Assembly (NCBI RefSeq): GCF_021729085.1 | Contig: NZ_JAJSAR010000003.1 | Span: 124,001 to 188,000, forward strand | Length of the DNA stretch: 64,000 bases | Direction: 5' to 3' | Source: Pseudohongiella sp. O18 | Lineage (GTDB): Bacteria > Pseudomonadota > Gammaproteobacteria > Pseudomonadales > Pseudohongiellaceae | Shown here: positions 8,517-19,365 of the stretch, piece by piece | How positions within the stretch are numbered: position 1 is the first letter of the stretch | How the letters are laid out: each line of letters starts with the position of its first letter | Position numbers and translations under genes: made by a program | Notes under the pieces: generated by a model | Told to the model about the DNA's origin: nothing | What the model saw: the letters and a program-made list of their open reading frames with translations, nothing else | Databases searched by the model: none

Positions 8517-10196
8517 ATGTTCAACCAGAGTATTGCCAATTCCATGGTAAAGGCAGGTCTTTTGCCATCAGCAGCGGCCAGAGAGATGGTGCACCAGGCG
8601 GAAACGGAGCATGTCTCATTATTTAGTCTGGTTGCACGCAACCAGAGTATTCCTGCCAATATTCTGGCACGTTTCATTGCCAGACAACTGGCATTGCCAT
8701 GGGTCGATCTGAGCAACATTCGTGCATCAGTTTCTGACGACAGTCAGCTTGAGCCATACCAGCTCAGTCTGAACATATTGCGCCAGCATGAAATCCTGCC
8801 ACTTTTGTTGCACCCGGAAACGCCCACTCTTGCCTTCTTCGACCCCGCCTGCGTGACATTCATTGAAGAAGTTGTGCAGCGCAGCCACGCTCCACTGCCG
8901 CTTGTTATCGTAGCCCATGATCAATTGCACCAACGGCTCAGCCCGGTTAACAGCCTGCAGGAACAGGATCGTCCGGATGACGACCGGCACCTATCTGGCG
9001 GCGACCAGTCACCAAGCAGTGATGACCAGGAGGCACCGGTTGTGCGTTTTATTGACCGGACGATCAGCGCGGCGATTGACGCGGGCGCATCGGATATTCA
9101 TCTGGAACCCGGCAAGAACCACTACCGCATCCGCTTTCGCTGCGATGGTTTATTGCACGTAATCGAAAGTACCGCGCTTTATCTGGCGCCACGAATTAGC
9201 GGCAGGATAAAGGTGATGGCCAATCTCGATATCACCGAGCGCCGCAAGCCACAGGACGGTCGAATCCAGTTTGACTACCGCCCGGGGCAACAGGTGGGTC
9301 TGAGGGTCAGCACCATCCCCGTTATCTGGGGTGAGAAAATTGTCATTCGCATCATGAACGACAACCCCGAACAACTGGACTGTCGGAACCTGGGCATGAA
9401 TGAGCAGCAAACCAGTGTTTTTCTAAAAGCGCTGACTCGCTCTCAGGGCATGGTTCTGGTTACCGGGCCCACCGGCAGCGGCAAATCCGCAACCCTTTAT
9501 GCCGCACTACAGCACCTCAATCAGCGAGACCGGAATATCTTTACCGTGGAAGATCCGGTCGAGATGACGTTGGCCGGCGCGAACCAGGTTGCGATTAATA
9601 CTGCCGTCGAACTTGGCTTTGCCACCGCGCTGCGAGCGTTTCTGCGGCAGGACCCGGACATCATCATGCTGGGTGAGATTCGTGACCAGGAAACGGCAGA
9701 CATCTCCGTAAAAGCCGCCCAAACCGGCCATCTGGTGCTGTCAACATTACATACCAACAGTGCGGCAGACACGGTTCGGCGACTTCTCAACATGGGCGTG
9801 GCGCACTACAACCTGAGCAGTGCGCTGTCGCTGGTTGTGGCCCAGCGCCTGTGCCGTCGACTATGTGAACACTGCAAGATGGCTATTGACCCTGGCAGGC
9901 AGGATGGCGCTGACAGGCTGCTTGCTGCGGGGATGAACACCGAACAGATCAAGTCCGCCACCGTTTTTGAGGCGCTTGGCTGCCATGCCTGCCACAAAGG
10001 CTATCGCGGACGGGTAGCCATATTTGAGCTGTTACCCATTACCGGGGATATAGAGTCGTTGATAAGCGCAGGTGCCAGTACCATCGACATACGCCAGGCA
10101 GCAGCCCAGTCAGGACATATCAACCTCAGACAGGCCGCCCTGCAAAAGGTCGCCGCTGGTATAACCAGTCTGGCAGAGGTTGAACGCGTATGTTGA
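8517..10196 (+). CDS. pilB: Type IV pilus assembly ATPase PilB
   Basis: Cytoplasmic hexameric ATPase that drives pilin polymerisation. The 559 residues show an N-terminal MshEN/N1 domain, the Walker A motif GPTGSGKS (about 317-324), an Asp box and the Walker B region IMLGEIRDQETA. His boxes (LSTLHTNSA) and a four-cysteine zinc knuckle (CEHC ... CHAC) follow near the C-terminus. It starts the plus-strand pil operon and overlaps pilC by 7 nt. No retraction ATPase (pilT) is in the window. Confidence 0.97.
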   Translation: MFNQSIANSMVKAGLLPSAAAREMVHQAETEHVSLFSLVARNQSIPANILARFIARQLALPWVDLSNIRASVSDDSQLEPYQLSLNILRQHEILPLLLHPETPTLAFFDPACVTFIEEVVQRSHAPLPLVIVAHDQLHQRLSPVNSLQEQDRPDDDRHLSGGDQSPSSDDQEAPVVRFIDRTISAAIDAGASDIHLEPGKNHYRIRFRCDGLLHVIESTALYLAPRISGRIKVMANLDITERRKPQDGRIQFDYRPGQQVGLRVSTIPVIWGEKIVIRIMNDNPEQLDCRNLGMNEQQTSVFLKALTRSQGMVLVTGPTGSGKSATLYAALQHLNQRDRNIFTVEDPVEMTLAGANQVAINTAVELGFATALRAFLRQDPDIIMLGEIRDQETADISVKAAQTGHLVLSTLHTNSAADTVRRLLNMGVAHYNLSSALSLVVAQRLCRRLCEHCKMAIDPGRQDGADRLLAAGMNTEQIKSATVFEALGCHACHKGYRGRVAIFELLPITGDIESLISAGASTIDIRQAAAQSGHINLRQAALQKVAAGITSLAEVERVC

Positions 10197-11431
10197 AGCG
10201 GAGCTGTCGGCAATATTGCTGGCAGGGAGAGGATGCTCAGGGCAACCGCCTGGCTGGCCAGATAAAGGCAGATTCAACAAGCGACGCCAAAGTGATGCTT
10301 TTGAAACAGGGCATTACTGCCCACGTGCTTTCCAGGTCTCGCCAGAAAAGCCCATTGAAGGGTGTCGAGGAAAAAGCCGCAAGCCCCTGGCGCCGGCGCC
10401 CCGACACTAACGCCACCATGGTGATGCTGGAACAACTTGCCAGCCTGGCCAGGGCGGGTCTGCCAATTAACAAGGCCCTGCAGATTTGCACTGCCAGTTG
10501 CAATGAAGGGAGTCTGCAGCAGATTCTGCGAACAATGAATCAGGATGTCACAGACGGCAGCATGCTGCATCAGACAATGGAGAAACATCCAGAGTGCTTT
10601 GAACGATTGACAATCAACCTGTTAAAGGCCGGTGAACTGACTGGTCAGCTGGATGCCATGCTAGAGCGCGTGGTCAGTCTTGCGCAGCACCAGCTGCACA
10701 CACGCCAGCAACTCAGGCGGGCGCTGCGCTACCCAACGATTGTGCTGATGACGGCCATCGCGGTGTGCGGTATTTTGCTGACACAGGTGGTACCGGGTTT
10801 TGCAGACAGTTTTTCACAGTTTGGTGCTGAGTTGCCCTTGCTGACTCAGCATGTCATGAGTGTTTCAGATTTTGCCATCCGGCATGGAATGTCGATCGCT
10901 GTTGGCGTAGCAACGGTGCTGGTTTCAACAAGTCTGATAATCAGGCGGACGACATGCGGAACGCAGTCCTGGCATCGACTCATCATTAATTCCCCGTTGA
11001 TCGGACCCACCATCCGAGCGGCCTGCATCAGTCGACTATGCAATACGCTTACTGTGGCGCTGCGTAGCGGGCTACCTCTGGTGGAGGCGCTGCAGCTCAG
11101 TGCACCGACCGTCGGCAATGAGGTGTATCAGAATGCCGTGAACTCACTGCTTGCCCAGGTTTCTCAGGGCAATACGCTGTCGTCGTGCATTCGCAAGACA
11201 GGGCTGTTTCCGGTTATGATTGAGCAAATGGTCACGGTCGGTGAAGAGGTAGGCACTTTGGACTCCATGCTGGACAAATGCGCTGCCCACTACCAGCAGG
11301 TGCTGGATTCGCGTATCGCGCAGTTTACCGCTTCGCTTGAGCCGTGCCTGATGGCTTTTCTCGGCATTGTCATTGGTATTTTGATGCTGGCGATGTATCT
11401 ACCCGTATTTACACTGGGAAGCGCAATATGA
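10190..11431 (+). CDS. pilC: Type IV pilus inner-membrane platform protein PilC
   Basis: Polytopic platform that couples PilB to pilin insertion. The 413 residues carry two T2SSF domains, seen as repeated segments beginning LEQLASLARAGLPINKALQ and RLCNTLTVALRSGLPLVEAL. Three hydrophobic spans follow or separate them, the last (LMAFLGIVIGILMLAMYLPVF) at the C-terminus. It is translationally coupled to pilB by overlap, and its stop overlaps the pilD start (ATGA). Confidence 0.96.
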   Translation: MLKRSCRQYCWQGEDAQGNRLAGQIKADSTSDAKVMLLKQGITAHVLSRSRQKSPLKGVEEKAASPWRRRPDTNATMVMLEQLASLARAGLPINKALQICTASCNEGSLQQILRTMNQDVTDGSMLHQTMEKHPECFERLTINLLKAGELTGQLDAMLERVVSLAQHQLHTRQQLRRALRYPTIVLMTAIAVCGILLTQVVPGFADSFSQFGAELPLLTQHVMSVSDFAIRHGMSIAVGVATVLVSTSLIIRRTTCGTQSWHRLIINSPLIGPTIRAACISRLCNTLTVALRSGLPLVEALQLSAPTVGNEVYQNAVNSLLAQVSQGNTLSSCIRKTGLFPVMIEQMVTVGEEVGTLDSMLDKCAAHYQQVLDSRIAQFTASLEPCLMAFLGIVIGILMLAMYLPVFTLGSAI

Positions 11432-12330
11432 CGCTGCTTGAATTGTTGGCCCAATCACCCCTCGCAACCATTCTGCTGACAACACTGCTGGGGCTGCTGG
11501 TGGGAAGTTTTCTGAATGTTGTCATTTACCGTCTGCCGCTGATGCTGCAGCGCGAGTGGCAGCAGCAGTGCTGCGAATTTCTGCAGACAGACCCTGAAAC
11601 ACTCAAGATCAATGATCCGGCCCCAGAGCACAAGGTTTTCAACCTGAGCGTGCCTGCATCACACTGCCCCGTCTGCAAAAAGCAGGTCAAACCCTGGCAG
11701 AACGTGCCAGTTGTCAGCTATTTATTGCTGAAAGGCAAATGTTCAAATTGCCAGACGCCCATCCATTGGCGTTACCCGGTTGTTGAGCTGGTGACTGCCG
11801 TTCTGTCCGGCCTGGTTGCATGGCAGTTTGGCCCGACTGCCACCATGCTTGCTGCGCTGGTCATGACCTGGTGTCTGATAAGCCTGACAGTCATTGATGT
11901 TGATCACCAACTGCTTCCGGACAATATTACCCTGCCCCTGCTGTGGCTGGGTCTTGTCCTGACCCTGACTCCGGCTGGGCTGGGAACAACACCCACTGAG
12001 GCGATCCTGGGCGCCAGCATCGGATACCTCAGTCTCTGGAGCATCTACTGGGCGTTCAAACTGCTGACTGGTCGCGAGGGTATGGGGTATGGTGATTTCA
12101 AATTACTGGCGGCACTGGGCGCCTGGCTGGGCTGGCAGCATCTATTGACTATCGTTATCCTGTCATCACTCGCAGGTGCCGTCATTGGCATTGCGCTGAC
12201 TGTCATCGCCGGCAAGGATCGCAACATACCCATGCCGTTTGGTCCCTATCTGGCCATCGCCGGGTTTCTTGCGCTCATCTGGGGCGATGCCATCAATCAG
12301 TGGTACCTTTTGACAGTCGCGGGCGCCTAA
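11428..12330 (+). CDS. pilD: Prepilin peptidase / N-methyltransferase PilD
   Basis: Bifunctional membrane aspartyl protease that cleaves after the leader Gly of prepilins and methylates the new N-terminus. From the ATG overlapping the pilC stop the product has 300 residues. The cytoplasmic loop has the four-cysteine zinc site (CPVC ... CSNC). The two catalytic aspartates are in DVDHQLLPD and GYGDFKLL. About eight hydrophobic spans are visible. The longer frame opening at 11344 lies inside pilC and is not the start. Confidence 0.96.
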   Translation: MTLLELLAQSPLATILLTTLLGLLVGSFLNVVIYRLPLMLQREWQQQCCEFLQTDPETLKINDPAPEHKVFNLSVPASHCPVCKKQVKPWQNVPVVSYLLLKGKCSNCQTPIHWRYPVVELVTAVLSGLVAWQFGPTATMLAALVMTWCLISLTVIDVDHQLLPDNITLPLLWLGLVLTLTPAGLGTTPTEAILGASIGYLSLWSIYWAFKLLTGREGMGYGDFKLLAALGAWLGWQHLLTIVILSSLAGAVIGIALTVIAGKDRNIPMPFGPYLAIAGFLALIWGDAINQWYLLTVAGA

Positions 12331-12387
12331 TGTCCTGCAAAAAAACCGATCAGCAAAAAGCTGCTTAAAAAAAGCTGGGAGGCGCAC

Positions 12388-13005
12388 ATGACACAAACTC
12401 TCGAATCAGAACGTCTGATTATAGGCCTGACGGGCGGTATCGGCAGCGGCAAGTCTGCAGCGACCCGATTCTTTTCCGAACTGGGTATCACCGTCGTTGA
12501 TGCAGACGAGCTGTCACGGGAAGTCGTTAAACCCGGCGAGCCTGCATTGCAGGCCATCGTTGCGCACTTCGGAGATGGCGTGCTGCTGGACGACGGTCAA
12601 CTGGACCGGCGTCAGCTTCGCCAGCGAATCTTTGATGACCACAATGAAAGAAAGTGGCTTGAACAGTTGCTTCATCCGTTAATCCGGCAGGAGATCATCT
12701 CTCGTCTGACCACCAGCACGTCGCCGTACACACTGCTGTCTTCACCCCTGCTGCTGGAAACCGATCAGCAGCGCCTGTGCTCACGCGTATTGCTGATAGA
12801 TGCGCCTGAATCCCTGCAGATCGAACGCACGATTGTCAGAGACAACAGCAGTGAAGCGACCGTTAAGGCCATCATGGAAAGCCAGATGGCACGCCACGCC
12901 AGGATCGAACGCGCGGATGATATCATTGTCAATGACGGCGACCTGAATCAACTCAAAGACGCTGTAACGGCTCAGCACCAAAGATATCTGGAAATGACAC
13001 AATGA
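12388..13005 (+). CDS. coaE: Dephospho-CoA kinase
   Basis: Last step of CoA synthesis: phosphorylates the 3'-OH of dephospho-CoA. The 205 residues start with a P-loop [11 protein letters not shown] (13-23), followed by the DADELSREV substrate segment and the LHPLIRQEI and SPLLLET lid/CoA-domain motifs typical of CoaE. It lies 57 nt after pilD, and its stop overlaps yacG by 4 nt (ATGA). The pilD-coaE-yacG order is widely conserved in gammaproteobacteria. Confidence 0.96.
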   Translation: MTQTLESERLIIGLTGGIGSGKSAATRFFSELGITVVDADELSREVVKPGEPALQAIVAHFGDGVLLDDGQLDRRQLRQRIFDDHNERKWLEQLLHPLIRQEIISRLTTSTSPYTLLSSPLLLETDQQRLCSRVLLIDAPESLQIERTIVRDNSSEATVKAIMESQMARHARIERADDIIVNDGDLNQLKDAVTAQHQRYLEMTQ

Positions 13006-13214
13006 CTGAAAGAATCCTCAAAGTGAACTGCCCTACCTGCAGCAGTATGGTTGTCTGGAAAGAGGAAAACAAATACCGGCCGTTCTGCAGCGAACGCTGC
13101 AAACTGATTGACTTCGGCGAGTGGGCCAATGAGCGCCACACTATTGCCGGTGACCCTGTAGACCCTGAGCAGATTGACGCCCTGGCCAGTTTCAGCTCCG
13201 AGCGAAATGACTGA
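13002..13214 (+). CDS. yacG: Zinc-binding DNA gyrase inhibitor YacG
   Basis: A 70-residue protein with one zinc finger of four cysteines: CPTC near the N-terminus and CSERC about 17 residues later. The conserved [11 protein letters not shown] stretch follows. E. coli YacG binds GyrB and inhibits DNA binding by gyrase. It overlaps coaE by 4 nt at its start and the next gene by 8 nt at its end, so all three are translationally coupled. Confidence 0.94.
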   Translation: MTERILKVNCPTCSSMVVWKEENKYRPFCSERCKLIDFGEWANERHTIAGDPVDPEQIDALASFSSERND

Positions 13215-14223
13215 CACCGCAACTGCACAGACCAGTACGACCGTTCACGTGGCCGTCGGTGTAATATTGGGAACGGATGGAAAAATCCTGATTACCCAGC
13301 GGCACGCGCGACAGCATCTCGGTGGTTACTGGGAATTTCCGGGGGGCAAAGTAGAGCCCGACGAATCCGTTGGGCAGGCGTTGGCGCGGGAACTCCTCGA
13401 AGAACTCAATATTCGTGTTATAAGCCATCAACCTCTATGCAGAATTACCCATCATTACCCGGACAAATCCGTGTTACTTGATGTGCATGAAGTGATCGCA
13501 TTTGAAGGTGAACCTCGTGGCATGGAGAACCAGCCTATGCGCTGGCTCGACCGCAGAGAGCTGCGGTCTGATCAGTTTCCGGCCGCCAATCGAGCCATCA
13601 TACGTGCATTGCACCTTCCCGATCATGTCATGATTTACGACTGTGGCACTCCTGCTGCAGAACCGCTGCCGACCGGCGCACTGGCCAACTCAGCACTTGT
13701 CCGATTGCGCAGAACCGACTCAGATCCGTCGCCATCAAACTACTGCGCCATGGCGAGCAAACTAATCCAGCGGTACAGCCACAATGCAACTGATACGCAG
13801 CCTGTCAGATTCCTGCTGGATACCGATTTAAACAGTCACCCCGAAACGCTGCAGCTGGCGAAAAAGTTTCCGCTGCATGTCGCCGGCTTCTATCTGAACA
13901 GCCATGCAGCGAAAGAGATACCAGTCGGGCATCAACTGGAACGGGCTGACGATCTGCTACTGGGCACATCCTGCCATTCAGAAGTGGAGTTGCATCATGC
14001 TGCAGAACTTGCGGTGGACTTTGCCATCGTATCACCCGTGTTGCCAACCACCAGTCATCCCGGCAAGCCGGGCACGGGCTGGCCGGCATTCTCACAGCTG
14101 GCGAGCGATTTTCCTGCGGCAGTATACGCCATGGGGGGAATGCAGTTAGCCGATCTGGAAACAGCAAAGCAGGCTGGCGCCAGAGGCATCGCCGGCATCA
14201 GTATGTACAGAAAGCAGGAATGA
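13207..14223 (+). CDS. Nudix (MutT-type) hydrolase fused to a thiamine-phosphate-synthase-like domain
   Basis: The ATG at 13207 inside the yacG end gives 338 residues. The N-terminal half (about 10-140) is a MutT-like Nudix domain with the box G-x5-E-x7-REL-x-EE seen in [20 protein letters not shown]. The C-terminal half (about 180-338) resembles ThiE/TenI, with [32 protein letters not shown] and [11 protein letters not shown]. The same two-domain protein is known beside argJ/secA in pseudomonads. The Nudix part probably sanitises 8-oxo-dGTP; the ThiE-like part is often thought to lack full synthase activity. Confidence 0.9.
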   Translation: MTDTATAQTSTTVHVAVGVILGTDGKILITQRHARQHLGGYWEFPGGKVEPDESVGQALARELLEELNIRVISHQPLCRITHHYPDKSVLLDVHEVIAFEGEPRGMENQPMRWLDRRELRSDQFPAANRAIIRALHLPDHVMIYDCGTPAAEPLPTGALANSALVRLRRTDSDPSPSNYCAMASKLIQRYSHNATDTQPVRFLLDTDLNSHPETLQLAKKFPLHVAGFYLNSHAAKEIPVGHQLERADDLLLGTSCHSEVELHHAAELAVDFAIVSPVLPTTSHPGKPGTGWPAFSQLASDFPAAVYAMGGMQLADLETAKQAGARGIAGISMYRKQE

Positions 14224-14232
14224 CTGCCTGCT

Positions 14233-14254
14233 CGCAGCTGACTGATCAGCTGCG
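14233..14254. terminator. Perfect 9-bp hairpin between convergent nudix and argJ genes
   Basis: CGCAGCTGA and TCAGCTGCG pair around a CTGA loop, covering the last codons and stop of argJ. There is no T-run. It may mark the shared 3' end of the two convergent transcripts. Confidence 0.4.
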
Positions 14255-15469
14255 ATAGGAAGCGTTGATACGCACGTATTCCTCTGTCAGATCGGCGGTC
14301 CATACCTGCTCGTTGACGTCACCACGACCCAGGCTGATGGTCAGTGTGATATCGACCTGGTTCATGACGCGCTGCCCCTGCTCTTCAGTATAGGAAGGCG
14401 CCAGACCACCCTTTTCAACGATCTGCACATCGCCAAGCCAGATATCGATTTTAGTGACATCCAGACTCTCCACGCCAGCCCGACCGATGGCTGCCAGAAT
14501 ACGGCCCCAGTTCGGGTCCGAGGCGGCCAGCGCAGTTTTAACGAGTGGCGACTCAGCTATTGCGTAGGCTACCTGGAGACATTCCTGAACCGTGCCGCCA
14601 CCACGAACATCAACAGTGACAAACTTGGTGGCGCCCTCTGCATCACGAATAATGAGTTTTGCCAGCCCGATCATAAGTTCATGCAGCGCGGTTGTGAACG
14701 CATCCAGCAGTGCCGGATCTGCCTCACTGACTTTGACACCGCTCTTGCCGGTGGCACTGAGTGTGCAGCAGTCATTGGTAGAGGTATCACCATCCACGGT
14801 AATGCGATTGAACGAATAGGTGACCGCCGATTGCAGCAGCGACTGCAGCAGAGGCAACTCGATATCCGCGTCGGTTCCAACAAAGGCCAGCATGGTCGCC
14901 ATGTTGGGTTTGATCATACCGGCACCTTTGGTGATACCCGTCAGGGTTATGCGTTTGCCCTGGTGTTCAACAACAGTAGAGATGCCTTTGGGGCGCGTAT
15001 CTGTCGTCATGATACCGCTGGCAGCTGCCAGCCAGTTGTCAGCCACCAGCGACTGTCTGGCCTCTGGCAGTGCTGCGACAATGCGTTCAGCCGGTAATCG
15101 CTCACCAATAACACCGGTGGAAAACGGCAATACCTGATGATCCGCAACGCCCGTGAGCCCGGCAACAGCGTGACAGCAGGTTTCCGCGTCTTTCATACCC
15201 TGCGGGCCTGTGCCGGCATTGGCATTGCCGGTGTTGACCAGCAGATAGCGGATATCCCCCTTCGCGCTGGCGATATGATGACGCGCCAGCGTAACCGGTG
15301 CCGCGCAAAACGCGTTCAGCGTGAAGACAGCCGTCGTGCGAGTGCCCTCGGCGAGTTCAAACAACACGAGGTCGCGGCGGTTCTTGTAGCGCACGCCGGC
15401 GCAGACAGTAGCGATATTGATGCCGTCTACCGGCAATAATTGACCCAGCTCATGACTTCCAGTTGCCAT
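14246..15469 (-). CDS. argJ: Bifunctional glutamate N-acetyltransferase / amino-acid acetyltransferase ArgJ
   Basis: Recycles the acetyl group from N-acetylornithine to glutamate in arginine synthesis, and can also use acetyl-CoA. The 407-residue proenzyme self-cleaves before the nucleophilic threonine in KGAGMIKPNMA-TMLAFVGTD. The oxyanion motif STGVIGE and the C-terminal LTEEYVRINASYRS are intact. It is convergent with the nudix/thiE gene and followed upstream on the same strand by secA, with a 74-nt gap. Confidence 0.96.
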   Translation of the reverse strand: MATGSHELGQLLPVDGINIATVCAGVRYKNRRDLVLFELAEGTRTTAVFTLNAFCAAPVTLARHHIASAKGDIRYLLVNTGNANAGTGPQGMKDAETCCHAVAGLTGVADHQVLPFSTGVIGERLPAERIVAALPEARQSLVADNWLAAASGIMTTDTRPKGISTVVEHQGKRITLTGITKGAGMIKPNMATMLAFVGTDADIELPLLQSLLQSAVTYSFNRITVDGDTSTNDCCTLSATGKSGVKVSEADPALLDAFTTALHELMIGLAKLIIRDAEGATKFVTVDVRGGGTVQECLQVAYAIAESPLVKTALAASDPNWGRILAAIGRAGVESLDVTKIDIWLGDVQIVEKGGLAPSYTEEQGQRVMNQVDITLTISLGRGDVNEQVWTADLTEEYVRINASYRS

Positions 15470-15543
15470 AACTTACACCCTGACGTTTTTTCTGTTCGTG
15501 AACACAATCATCAGCCCGACCAGCGGGCACCCTTCCTGGGTTA

Positions 15544-18309
15544 TCAGCTTAATCGGCCGTGACACTGTTTGTATTTCTTGCCCGAGCCACAGGGACAGGG
15601 ATCATTTCGGCCCAGCTTCGGCGTTTCGCGCACAAATGGTGACTGCTGGTCATCATTGTTTTCCTGTGCCCTTCCTTCTGCGGCAGCTGCGGCCTGCATG
15701 GCATTCGCCTCTGAGTGCTCGAACTGCATTTTCTCTTTGGCACGCTCTGCTTCACGGGCGCGCTCAATCGCATCAATCTCTTCTGGCGAACGCACCTGCA
15801 CATGACTCAGGAAGCGGATCACATCGTGCTGCAGGCGAGACAGCAGACTCTGGAACAGCCCAAATGCCTCGCGTTTGTATTCCTGCTTGGGATTCTTGCC
15901 CGCGTAACCACGCAGGGAAATACCCTGGCGCAAATGGTCCATCGCCTGCAAATGCTCCTTCCACAGCGTATCGAGAATCTGCAGTACGATCTGCTTTTCC
16001 AGCAACTGCATTTTCTCTCCGACTGTATTGCGCTTTTGCGTATACGCATCCGCCAGCGCCACCTTGATCTTTTCGCGCAGGGTTTCCTCGTAAAGCTTTT
16101 CGTCTTCCTCCAGCCACTGGGCAATCGGCAGGTGAATGGCAAACTCTGCTTCAATCGCCTTTTCCAGACCCGGGATATCCCATTGCTCAAATATGCTCTG
16201 CGGCGGTACGTGGCTGCTGATCACTTCATCCGCCACGTCATCGCGCATGTTGCTGACCAGTTCACTGATGTCGTCGCTGGCCATGATCTCATTGCGCTGA
16301 CGATAGACAATGGTTCGCTGGTCATTCGCCACGTTGTCGTATTCAAGCAACTGTTTGCGGATATCGAAGTTTCGACCTTCCACTTTGCGCTGCGCTTTTT
16401 CAATGGACTTGGAGACCATGCCATGCTCAATCGCCTCGCCACGCTCCATACCCAGCGCCTGCATGATGTTCTTCACGCGCTCTGACGCGAAAATACGCAT
16501 CAGATTATCTTCCAGCGACAGATAAAAACGTGAGTAGCCCGGGTCGCCCTGACGACCAGCTCGACCGCGCAACTGGTTATCGATTCGACGTGATTCGTGA
16601 CGTTCAGTACCGATAATATGCAGGCCGCCCGCTTCCAGCACCTGGTCGTGGCGCTGCTGCCACTCTGCTTTCAGTTTCTCGCGCTGTTCCGGCGTCACTT
16701 CCCCAGCTGCAGCCGCTTCAACTTCCCAGTTGCCGCCCAGTACAATGTCGGTACCCCGGCCTGCCATATTGGTTGCAATGGTGACGACTCCCGGTCGCCC
16801 CGCCTGCGCAATGATCTGCGCTTCTTTTTCGTGAAACTTGGCGTTGAGGACCTCGTGCTGCACCTTTTCTTTTTTCAGAAAGGCAGACAGCAATTCCGAG
16901 GTTTCAATTGAGGCAGTACCCACCAGTACCGGCGCGCCCTGTGAACTGAATTCCTTGATATCGCGGACAATCGCCTCGAATTTTTCTTCCATGCTCATGA
17001 ACACCAGATCGTTCATGTCGCGTCGCTGCATGGGTTTGTTGGGTGGAATCACGACAACTTCCAGATCGTAGATCTGCTTGAATTCAAACGCTTCCGTGTC
17101 AGCAGTACCGGTCATCCCGGAGAGTTTCTGATACAGACGGAAGTAGTTCTGGAAGGTGGTGGATGCCAGCGTCTGACTCTCACTCTGGATCTCCAGCCCT
17201 TCTTTCGCCTCGATGGCCTGATGCAGACCCTCAGACAGTCGTCGCCCTTCCATGGTGCGGCCAGTGTGCTCGTCGATCAGCACAATACGGCCTTCCTTGA
17301 CGATGTACTCAACGTCTTTGTTAAACAGATAATGCGCCTTGAGCGCAGAATGGATATGGTGCAGCAGGCCCAGGTTGGCAGCCGCATACAGGCTCTCGCC
17401 CTCTTTGAGCAGGTTGCGCTCGGACAGCAGTTGTTCAAGATGTTCATGACCTGCTTCGGTCAGCTCCACCTGTCGGGTCTTCTCATCCACCATGAAGTGA
17501 CCTGACTCAACCTTTTCCTCACGCTCCAGGGAGATGCCTGGTGTCTTTTCAACCGGAGCATCGCCTTTCTCAAGCTTGTCCACCAAAGAGTTGATGGTCT
17601 GGTACAGGCGTGAGCTGTCTTCTGCCGCACCCGAGATGATCAAAGGAGTTCGCGCCTCATCGATCAGGATGGAGTCCACTTCGTCGACGATGGCGAAATT
17701 CAATTGACGCTGGAACTTGTCCTGAACGCGAAACGCCATATTGTCGCGCAGGTAGTCAAAGCCAAACTCGTTGTTGGTGCCGTAAGTAATGGATGCCTGG
17801 TAGGCCTCGCGTTTTTCCTGAGGCGGCTGGCCGCTCTTGATGACACCAACGGTCAGACCCAGGAACTCATATAACGGGCGCATCCAGTTGGCGTCACGAG
17901 AGGCCAGATAGTCGTTGACCGTCACAATGTGGACGCCTTCACCGGTCAGACCATTCAGGTAGGCAGGCAACGTAGCCACCAGGGTTTTGCCCTCACCGGT
18001 TTTCATCTCTGCGATATCGCCGTGATTCAGCACCATGCCGCCAATCATCTGTACGTCAAAGTGGCGCAGGCCAAGTGTTCGTTTACTGGCTTCACGGACC
18101 ACCGCAAATGCCTCGGGCAACAGGCTGTCCAGTGACGCGCCGCCATCGTAACGCGATTTGAACTCTTCCGTTTTGGCACGCAGCTCGGCATCGCTCAGTT
18201 TTTCCAGCTCCGACTCATGGCTGTTGATCTGCCTGACAGTTTTTTGCAGCTTCTTCAACTTTCTGGAATTGCTGCTACCAAAAATTCTGCTTAGAAATGA
18301 TGTACTCAT
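15544..18309 (-). CDS. secA: Protein translocase ATPase SecA
   Basis: ATPase motor that pushes preproteins through SecYEG. The 921 residues contain the Walker A motif TGEGKT (in [15 protein letters not shown]), [23 protein letters not shown] and [11 protein letters not shown]. The C-terminal linker ends in the zinc/SecB-binding motif [14 protein letters not shown]. Full-length for the family (E. coli 901). Its position between argJ and lpxC is as in pseudomonads. Confidence 0.98.
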   Translation of the reverse strand: MSTSFLSRIFGSSNSRKLKKLQKTVRQINSHESELEKLSDAELRAKTEEFKSRYDGGASLDSLLPEAFAVVREASKRTLGLRHFDVQMIGGMVLNHGDIAEMKTGEGKTLVATLPAYLNGLTGEGVHIVTVNDYLASRDANWMRPLYEFLGLTVGVIKSGQPPQEKREAYQASITYGTNNEFGFDYLRDNMAFRVQDKFQRQLNFAIVDEVDSILIDEARTPLIISGAAEDSSRLYQTINSLVDKLEKGDAPVEKTPGISLEREEKVESGHFMVDEKTRQVELTEAGHEHLEQLLSERNLLKEGESLYAAANLGLLHHIHSALKAHYLFNKDVEYIVKEGRIVLIDEHTGRTMEGRRLSEGLHQAIEAKEGLEIQSESQTLASTTFQNYFRLYQKLSGMTGTADTEAFEFKQIYDLEVVVIPPNKPMQRRDMNDLVFMSMEEKFEAIVRDIKEFSSQGAPVLVGTASIETSELLSAFLKKEKVQHEVLNAKFHEKEAQIIAQAGRPGVVTIATNMAGRGTDIVLGGNWEVEAAAAGEVTPEQREKLKAEWQQRHDQVLEAGGLHIIGTERHESRRIDNQLRGRAGRQGDPGYSRFYLSLEDNLMRIFASERVKNIMQALGMERGEAIEHGMVSKSIEKAQRKVEGRNFDIRKQLLEYDNVANDQRTIVYRQRNEIMASDDISELVSNMRDDVADEVISSHVPPQSIFEQWDIPGLEKAIEAEFAIHLPIAQWLEEDEKLYEETLREKIKVALADAYTQKRNTVGEKMQLLEKQIVLQILDTLWKEHLQAMDHLRQGISLRGYAGKNPKQEYKREAFGLFQSLLSRLQHDVIRFLSHVQVRSPEEIDAIERAREAERAKEKMQFEHSEANAMQAAAAAEGRAQENNDDQQSPFVRETPKLGRNDPCPCGSGKKYKQCHGRLS

Positions 18310-18401
18310 GGTGTCCTGCTTGAATCGTAAATGACGGTATACGGCGCCGGCTCATCAAGGGGCGACGGCATTGTTAAATAAGGGAATGTCTGAGTACCGC
18401 G

Positions 18402-19334
18402 TCAGCGGTGTGTGCGGCGGATATAAGAGGATGGGTCAACGACGCGACCGTTCTTGTAAACCTCGAAATGGACATGCGGGCCGGTTGATCGACCGGTACT
18501 GCCAATCAATGCGATGGTCTGGCCCTGGGTAACGATGTCACCCGTTTCGACCTTGAGTTCTTTCGCATGCGCGTAGCGTGTCAGGTAACCGTTTCCATGA
18601 TCAACTTCAACAGTCAGTCCGTAATTGTCGCGGTCACCAGCGTAAGTAACCACTCCCGCACCGACTGATACAATTGGGCCACCGGCAGCGCCTGCGAAGT
18701 CGACACCACTGTGCCAGGCCATGGCACCAGTGAATGGGTCGGCCCGGCGACCAAAGCCCGAGGACAGCCAACCGCTGCGCACCGGACGTCCGGCGATCTC
18801 CGCTTCTTTGAGGAGTTGCTGACCATTAATGAGCTGGCTCAGCGTCTCGAGCTGTTCGCTGCGACGCGCAATATCATTTTCCAGCTGATCAATGGCAAAC
18901 AGAAAGTCGGGGGTCGAGACCGTGCCGGAATCACTGATCAGGATGCCGCCGGCCGCTGGTGGCTGGCTGAAGTCGAACTCACTGGTATCGAGATCTGCGA
19001 CCGTGGTCAGTCTCTCACCCAGTGCGTCCAGGCGCAGCATTCTCGCCTGCAGCGTTGCCAGGCGGGTGGTCAGCGCTTCGAGCTGCACTTCGGCGTTACG
19101 TTTCAACTGGGCAAGCGTCTGGGACTGCTCATCCAGTTTTTGCTGCCACTTTTCGGTAGCTTCCTGGCTGACAAGCTGATTGGCGTCGGAATCACTGACC
19201 GCCAGCTGATAACCCAGGTAACCCAGCGCTACAGGCGCACCAAGCAGGCACAGCGACAGCAGCCCCTTGAGCCATCCCCGGATCACAATAGTCCGGCTGT
19301 GTCCGTAGCGTTGGTTTACCAGAATCAGTTTCAT
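18402..19334 (-). CDS. M23-family peptidoglycan metallopeptidase, membrane-anchored
   Basis: The 310 residues begin with a short cytoplasmic segment and one transmembrane helix (about 26-45), then a coiled-coil region (about 60-110). The C-terminal M23 (LytM) domain carries HSGVDFAG (HxxxD) and GPHVHFEV (HxH), so the zinc ligands are intact and an active endopeptidase is likely. This gene sits between lpxC and secA, where pseudomonads have a similar M23 gene. Probable role: cleaving peptide cross-links in the periplasm; no family-specific name is justified. Confidence 0.9.
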   Translation of the reverse strand: MKLILVNQRYGHSRTIVIRGWLKGLLSLCLLGAPVALGYLGYQLAVSDSDANQLVSQEATEKWQQKLDEQSQTLAQLKRNAEVQLEALTTRLATLQARMLRLDALGERLTTVADLDTSEFDFSQPPAAGGILISDSGTVSTPDFLFAIDQLENDIARRSEQLETLSQLINGQQLLKEAEIAGRPVRSGWLSSGFGRRADPFTGAMAWHSGVDFAGAAGGPIVSVGAGVVTYAGDRDNYGLTVEVDHGNGYLTRYAHAKELKVETGDIVTQGQTIALIGSTGRSTGPHVHFEVYKNGRVVDPSSYIRRTHR

Positions 19335-19365
19335 AGAGAGGTCGGTGTCATCGTGTCATTGTCGC

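Noticed and set aside
15715-16485. Plus-strand open frame opposite secA
   Set aside because: Antisense shadow of SecA, with no ribosome site and no recognisable domain.
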